NCBI GenBank assembly: GCA_944327255.1
Contig: CALVHA010000004.1
Coordinates: 1-64,000, forward strand
Direction: 5' to 3'
Origin: Candidatus Gastranaerophilales bacterium
Lineage (GTDB): Bacteria; Cyanobacteriota; Vampirovibrionia; Gastranaerophilales; Gastranaerophilaceae
DNA: 64,000 nt
The translations under genes and the position numbers were made by a program. The notes beneath the pieces were generated by a model that was given only the letters and a program-made list of their open reading frames with translations, did no database searches and was not told the origin of the DNA. This document shows, piece after piece, positions 60,615 through 64,000 of this stretch (the stretch's first letter is position 1; the number at the start of each line of letters is the position of its first letter).

Positions 60615-61214
60615 ATGTCATCTTCTAAGCTGCAATATAAGAAAATGTCATTGGAAGAACTTGTTGTTCTGGCACAACAGGACGATTTCAAGGCACTTGA
60701 AGAATTAATAAAAAATGAACAAAAAAACATTTTTGCAACTTTTTCATATCTTACCAAAAAGCGTGAAAATGTTGCGGATTTAACTCAGGAAGCATTGCTT
60801 AGAGTCGCCAAAAACATAAAGAATCTAAAAAATCCAAAACATTTTAAAAGCTGGCTTAATCAAATTGTAACAAATCTCTTTTATGATGAGTTACGAAAAT
60901 CTTCAAGGAAACCCGATATTGTGTCAATTGATGATGAAATGGATGAAGAAACGCAATTCACAATAAAATCAATCCTTGCAGATAAAAAGTGCAAACCTCC
61001 TGAAAAATGTATAACAGCCGAACTTGAAGAAATAATAAAGGAACAAATCAGGAATCTTCCGGAACCTTTCAGGATCGCAATTGTATTAAGAGAACTTCAA
61101 GGACTTTCATACGAAGAAATTGCCGAGGCAACAAATGCAAATGTTGGAACGGTAAAATCAAGAATTTCACGTGCACGACTAAAACTTCAGGATAGCCTGA
61201 AAGCTTATATTTAA
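60615..61214 (+). CDS. ECF-type RNA polymerase sigma factor
   Basis: The 199-residue protein has region 2 (DLTQEALLRVAKNIKNLKNPKHFKSWLNQIVTNLFYDELRKSSRK, about 52-96) and region 4 (LPEPFRIAIVLRELQGLSYEEIAEATNANVGTVKSRISRARLKL, about 145-188) and no region 3, the ECF layout. I start at ATG 60615, with AAGGAG nine bases upstream. The next gene encodes a zinc-containing anti-sigma factor, so the pair probably senses envelope conditions. The target regulon is unknown. Confidence 0.94.
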   Translation: MSSSKLQYKKMSLEELVVLAQQDDFKALEELIKNEQKNIFATFSYLTKKRENVADLTQEALLRVAKNIKNLKNPKHFKSWLNQIVTNLFYDELRKSSRKPDIVSIDDEMDEETQFTIKSILADKKCKPPEKCITAELEEIIKEQIRNLPEPFRIAIVLRELQGLSYEEIAEATNANVGTVKSRISRARLKLQDSLKAYI

Positions 61215-61228
61215 AGAAAGGAGGAAAT

Positions 61229-61780
61229 ATGCAAGAATTAAACTGTAATCAGGTTATAACGCTTCTGACATTTTATATTGAAGGGAAATTGAGTAATAAA
61301 CTTTCCGCAAATGTAGAGTACCATTTAAGTATTTGTTCTCACTGCAGAGAGAAGTATACAAAATTAAAAAAAATACTTGAAAATTATAATGAAATTAAAA
61401 ATAAAATCAATGACAGCGAAATAACATACGATGAAGAAGAACTTAAAACCCCACAATACCAAAGATTTAAAGAAAATCTTTCCGCATATGTTGACAATGA
61501 ACTAAGTGATGATGAAAATATTAAGATAAAAAAAATAGCTATAGCAAATCCACTTGCAAGAAAAGACTTAGAGAATATTTATTCATTTAAACAACTGCTA
61601 CAATCCTCATTCAATAGAACAAAAAACAACATGAAATATGATTATACAAAAAACACTTTAAGTAAGCTATCACTAGTAGAAGAAGAAAACCCGGATCAAC
61701 CGTTCTACAGGCTGGTAACAGTATTTACCTGCATAATGATTTTTGTTCTTATAGGTGCTCTGAGCCTGCTTAGCTATTAA
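61229..61780 (+). CDS. Membrane-anchored zinc anti-sigma factor
   Basis: The 183-residue protein has the zinc anti-sigma pattern Cys6, then His32-x3-Cys36-x2-Cys39 (YHLSICSHCREKY), a second ASD-like helix with LSAYVDNELSDDE (about 89-101), and one membrane helix near the C-terminus (about 162-182) with almost no periplasmic tail. It should bind the sigma factor encoded 14 bases upstream and release it on a signal. The lack of a periplasmic domain means sensing must occur in the membrane or by loss of zinc. AAAGGAGG precedes the ATG. Confidence 0.88.
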   Translation: MQELNCNQVITLLTFYIEGKLSNKLSANVEYHLSICSHCREKYTKLKKILENYNEIKNKINDSEITYDEEELKTPQYQRFKENLSAYVDNELSDDENIKIKKIAIANPLARKDLENIYSFKQLLQSSFNRTKNNMKYDYTKNTLSKLSLVEEENPDQPFYRLVTVFTCIMIFVLIGALSLLSY

Positions 61781-62457
61781 ACTTTCATATTTCCTGATTT
61801 ATTAAAAGGACGAGAATATATTAGTTTTTGATAATCTGCAAAAGAGACTTTTTGAGCAGGTAAATTAGGGGTATTTTCAACAGGAATCCCTTTCTTATCA
61901 GCATGCTTAATAAGGTCTTTTTGTTTATAAGCGGCATAATGATTTCTAAAAATAGGAGTGATAAGGTTTGAAGATATAACAGAACCAATCAATCCAGTTA
62001 TAACTTCAACACCATTATTAAATGGCTTATATATATCTTCTATCTTAGATTTATAATCATCAAGTTTTGTAATATTAAAGTTCCAATCACCTGCGTAAAC
62101 TTTATCCTTTACTCTTTCAGCACCTTTTTCCAGAACTAAATTTCGTTCTTTTAGAAGTTCTGTGAGTTCTGCCGTCCTTAATTTACCTGTCTGGGTAAGT
62201 TTTTTACCTATAAACTTAACACCGCTTGTAAAAGTATAAAAAGAAAGACAGTTTACAACCGCATCAGCCATTTCCTGAGGGATAAGAAACATTTTTTCTT
62301 TAGGAGAAATTTTATCATTAATAGCAATTGCAAAAATTTGAGCAGCAGAAGATAAAATCCAACCTATAACACCTGTATGAACAAGCATATTTCCAGGATC
62401 ATTACGATATTTTGCATATATAGCAGATGGCGTTAAGGACCTAAAAGGAGATTTCAT
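61777..62457 (-). CDS. Hypothetical membrane-associated protein
   Basis: I do not recognise this 226-residue protein. It has hydrophobic segments at about 27-47 (VHTGVIGWILSSAAQIFAIAI) and about 153-170 (VITGLIGSVISSNLI), with basic stretches between them. No catalytic motif is seen. Its start overlaps the stop of the upstream gene (TAATG), so the two are coupled. Its stop overlaps by four bases the stop of the convergent anti-sigma gene. Confidence 0.6.
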   Translation of the reverse strand: MKSPFRSLTPSAIYAKYRNDPGNMLVHTGVIGWILSSAAQIFAIAINDKISPKEKMFLIPQEMADAVVNCLSFYTFTSGVKFIGKKLTQTGKLRTAELTELLKERNLVLEKGAERVKDKVYAGDWNFNITKLDDYKSKIEDIYKPFNNGVEVITGLIGSVISSNLITPIFRNHYAAYKQKDLIKHADKKGIPVENTPNLPAQKVSFADYQKLIYSRPFNKSGNMKV

Positions 62458-63041
62458 TATTTAACATCTCCTTTCACTTCATGTTTGTTCTGGAAGCTGA
62501 TAAACTTGTTGGTAAGAATCTTGGTAAACGGTGCATCAATCAAAAAATTCGTAAAAACCATTGCTACCAGAGACCAGATAGTACCCATTGCATTGCGGTA
62601 TTGCTGAAAACCATCAAGATCTTTTTCGTCAAGGTTTTTCGGGGTAAGAAAAGTCATCATCTTTTTAGCAAAAGGCTTTGCATCCTTAGGAACCTGGCTA
62701 AACGGACGAGAAAAGGCCTTAATACCTTTAATAAACCCGTACCTTAAGAAAAATCCGGTTGTAGTACCTGCGATAATTTTTGCACATGTTCTGGCAACAG
62801 AAACTTTTCGTGTTTTTTCATCAACTTTTTTATTATGCCAGTCAATATATGGTTGCATAAAAATAGCAGTTGCACCCTGTATCAGACGCTGTTGTGGAGA
62901 AGTCCATTTTCTACCAATATAAGCAACTTTATTAAGGACTTTATCTTTTTGAACGACAACAGAGGGCATATGATTGTATGCTGACTTAAAAGAATTTCCT
63001 ATTGAAGATATAAAATTTACAGATACCATATTCCTACCCAT
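62457..63041 (-). CDS. Hypothetical membrane-associated protein with I-S-x-I-G-N start
   Basis: I do not recognise this 194-residue protein. It begins MGRNMVSVNFISSIGNSF; the second Met (63029) would give MVSVNFISSIGN, which resembles MAIITNIISAIGN of the attenuator-controlled protein at 28.7 kb. Both start codons have weak ribosome sites. Hydrophobic stretches occur at about 51-64, 88-104 and 160-178. It is coupled to the next gene. The two may form a pair in the membrane. Confidence 0.6.
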   Translation of the reverse strand: MGRNMVSVNFISSIGNSFKSAYNHMPSVVVQKDKVLNKVAYIGRKWTSPQQRLIQGATAIFMQPYIDWHNKKVDEKTRKVSVARTCAKIIAGTTTGFFLRYGFIKGIKAFSRPFSQVPKDAKPFAKKMMTFLTPKNLDEKDLDGFQQYRNAMGTIWSLVAMVFTNFLIDAPFTKILTNKFISFQNKHEVKGDVK

Positions 63042-63162
63042 TGCAATAAAGATCCTAAAGCTTGAAAATTGCCCTAATCTATGGGGTAAATTAACAAATA
63101 TTTACAAAATCCTTATTAAGGTATCTGAATTGTACACTATTTTCCGGCATTTGTAAAGACTA

Positions 63163-64000
63163 TTATAAAATTGAACCTTTCGGAACAACTGTTACACCGT
63201 TAGGTGAAACATGGAAACCTCGTTTTATATCAGCCTCTCTATCATAACCTATTCTTGTATTAGGCGGTATTACAACATTTTTATCAATAATCGCCCTTTT
63301 AATTCGAGAATATCTCCCGACAGTAACATTTTCCATCAAAATACTTTCATAAACCTGTGAATAACTGTTAACTCTAACTTTAGGTGAAAGAACACATCTG
63401 GAAATACTTCCACCGGAAACGATACATCCTTCAGATACCATAGAATTTGTTGCCATACCTACTCTGTCTCCTTCCTGCCATATAAATTTTGCAGGGGGAT
63501 AATTATAGTTAAATGTTCTAATAGGCCAATCTTTTGAATATAGATTTAACTCAGGATTAGCTGTCAACAAATCCATATTTGCCTGCCAATAAGCATCAAT
63601 ACTCCCTACATCTCGCCAATAGCCTCGTTCCGCATCTGTAATTCCCGGGAATTCATTGTTTGCAAAATTATAAATATATATATTTTTCCCTTCCCTTAAA
63701 AGCATAGGAATAACATTTTTCCCAAAATCATGACTTGACTGCTCAAGGGTAACATCCTCTTCCAGAGCTCTCAACAAAATATCTTTATTGAAAATATAAT
63801 TTCCCATAGAAGCCAGACACATATTTTCATTTCCAGGAATAGATTTAGGTCGTGTTTGTGGTTTTTCAACAAAATTAGTAAGTTTCCAGTTTTCATCAAC
63901 TTCAATAATTCCGAATTCCGAAGCCTCATCTATAGGGATAGGAATCGCCGAAATTGTTAAATCCGCATTTTTATTTTTATGAAAATCAAGCATCTGAGAT
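63163..64000 (-). CDS. glgC: Glucose-1-phosphate adenylyltransferase (partial, N-terminus outside window)
   Basis: GlgC makes ADP-glucose for glycogen. The 279 residues present include MLDFHKNKNADLTIS, FGIIEVDENWKLTNFVEKP (Lys of the sugar-phosphate site), ASMGNYIFN, YWRDVGSIDAYWQANMDLL, and the C-terminal left-handed beta-helix (SRCVLSPKVRVNSYSQVYESILMENVTVGRYSRIKRAII). The frame is open beyond 64000, so the nucleotide-binding N-terminus lies outside. Sequence style is that of the cyanobacterial/plant allosteric form. Its regulation cannot be judged here. Confidence 0.94.
   Translation of the reverse strand, partial: SQMLDFHKNKNADLTISAIPIPIDEASEFGIIEVDENWKLTNFVEKPQTRPKSIPGNENMCLASMGNYIFNKDILLRALEEDVTLEQSSHDFGKNVIPMLLREGKNIYIYNFANNEFPGITDAERGYWRDVGSIDAYWQANMDLLTANPELNLYSKDWPIRTFNYNYPPAKFIWQEGDRVGMATNSMVSEGCIVSGGSISRCVLSPKVRVNSYSQVYESILMENVTVGRYSRIKRAIIDKNVVIPPNTRIGYDREADIKRGFHVSPNGVTVVPKGSIL

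Noticed and set aside
1..64000. CRISPR array, rRNA operon or complete prophage
   Set aside because: I found no regularly spaced repeats, no rRNA signature segments and no phage structural genes; the integrase remnant stands alone.

Overview
The window is AT-rich, densely coded bacterial chromosome. It combines a Gram-negative-type envelope (lpxK, an MlaD/MCE lipid-transport protein, an arabinose-5-phosphate isomerase of the Kdo pathway, an ArnT-like lipid-linked sugar transferase), flagellar genes (flhB and a FliA-like sigma factor), glycogen synthesis (glgC), prepilin-like proteins, and many hypothetical proteins with Asn/Lys-rich non-signal N-termini. Together this most resembles a gut non-photosynthetic relative of cyanobacteria (Melainabacteria/Vampirovibrionia, order Gastranaerophilales). 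That placement is inferred from gene content and style; no marker phylogeny was run.

Layout. 1-2.4 kb: accessory-looking edge with a cut-off methyltransferase, an amidohydrolase and a frameshifted tyrosine recombinase. 2.4-7 kb (minus strand): lpxK, mlaD-like, a small protein, a lytic transglycosylase and a stand-alone TOPRIM protein. 7-10 kb (plus): a putative papain-like protease and a 5'-nucleotidase-like enzyme. 10-12 kb (minus): sigma factor and flhB. 12.06 kb: SRP RNA with its own promoter, followed by a YdjC-type deacetylase and a two-HKD phospholipase D-like protein. 15-19.8 kb: iron alcohol dehydrogenase, DedA, glycosyltransferase, a hydrolase divergent from a LysR regulator. 19.8-28.5 kb: tRNA-Ser(GGA), aroA, an unknown membrane protein, LCP ligase, mgtE, a small HTH gene divergent from a frameshifted prepilin, argS. 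28.5-30.2 kb: a histidine-type attenuator in front of an unknown protein that contains no histidine. 30-36 kb: envelope enzymes and a two-component system. 36.2-38.8 kb: a truncated phosphoesterase, a two-gene sugar cassette and tRNA-Glu(CTC). 39.7-46.6 kb: a long minus-strand operon (ClpX-type zinc finger, HEAT-like protein, ruvX, DUF1292, six-repeat Clp-N protein, tilS, hpt, soluble kinase). 46.8-53.5 kb: TPR protein, lgt, metK, YibE/F protein, yjbQ, obgE, tsaD. 53.6-58.1 kb: GH15-like protein and a large repeat protein split by a frameshift. 58.1-64 kb: gshB, leuC, ECF sigma/anti-sigma pair, two unknown membrane proteins, and glgC running off the end.

Main points of interest: (i) a complete transcription attenuator with a five-His leader peptide and mutually exclusive antiterminator and terminator, controlling a 477-residue protein with no histidine; (ii) a recurring F-x-[GA] motif near the N-terminus of otherwise unrelated unknown proteins; (iii) several start codons placed 6-9 bases after a -10 box, suggesting leaderless transcripts; (iv) Clp-type domains without any ATPase in one operon; (v) three genes broken by one- or two-base indels.
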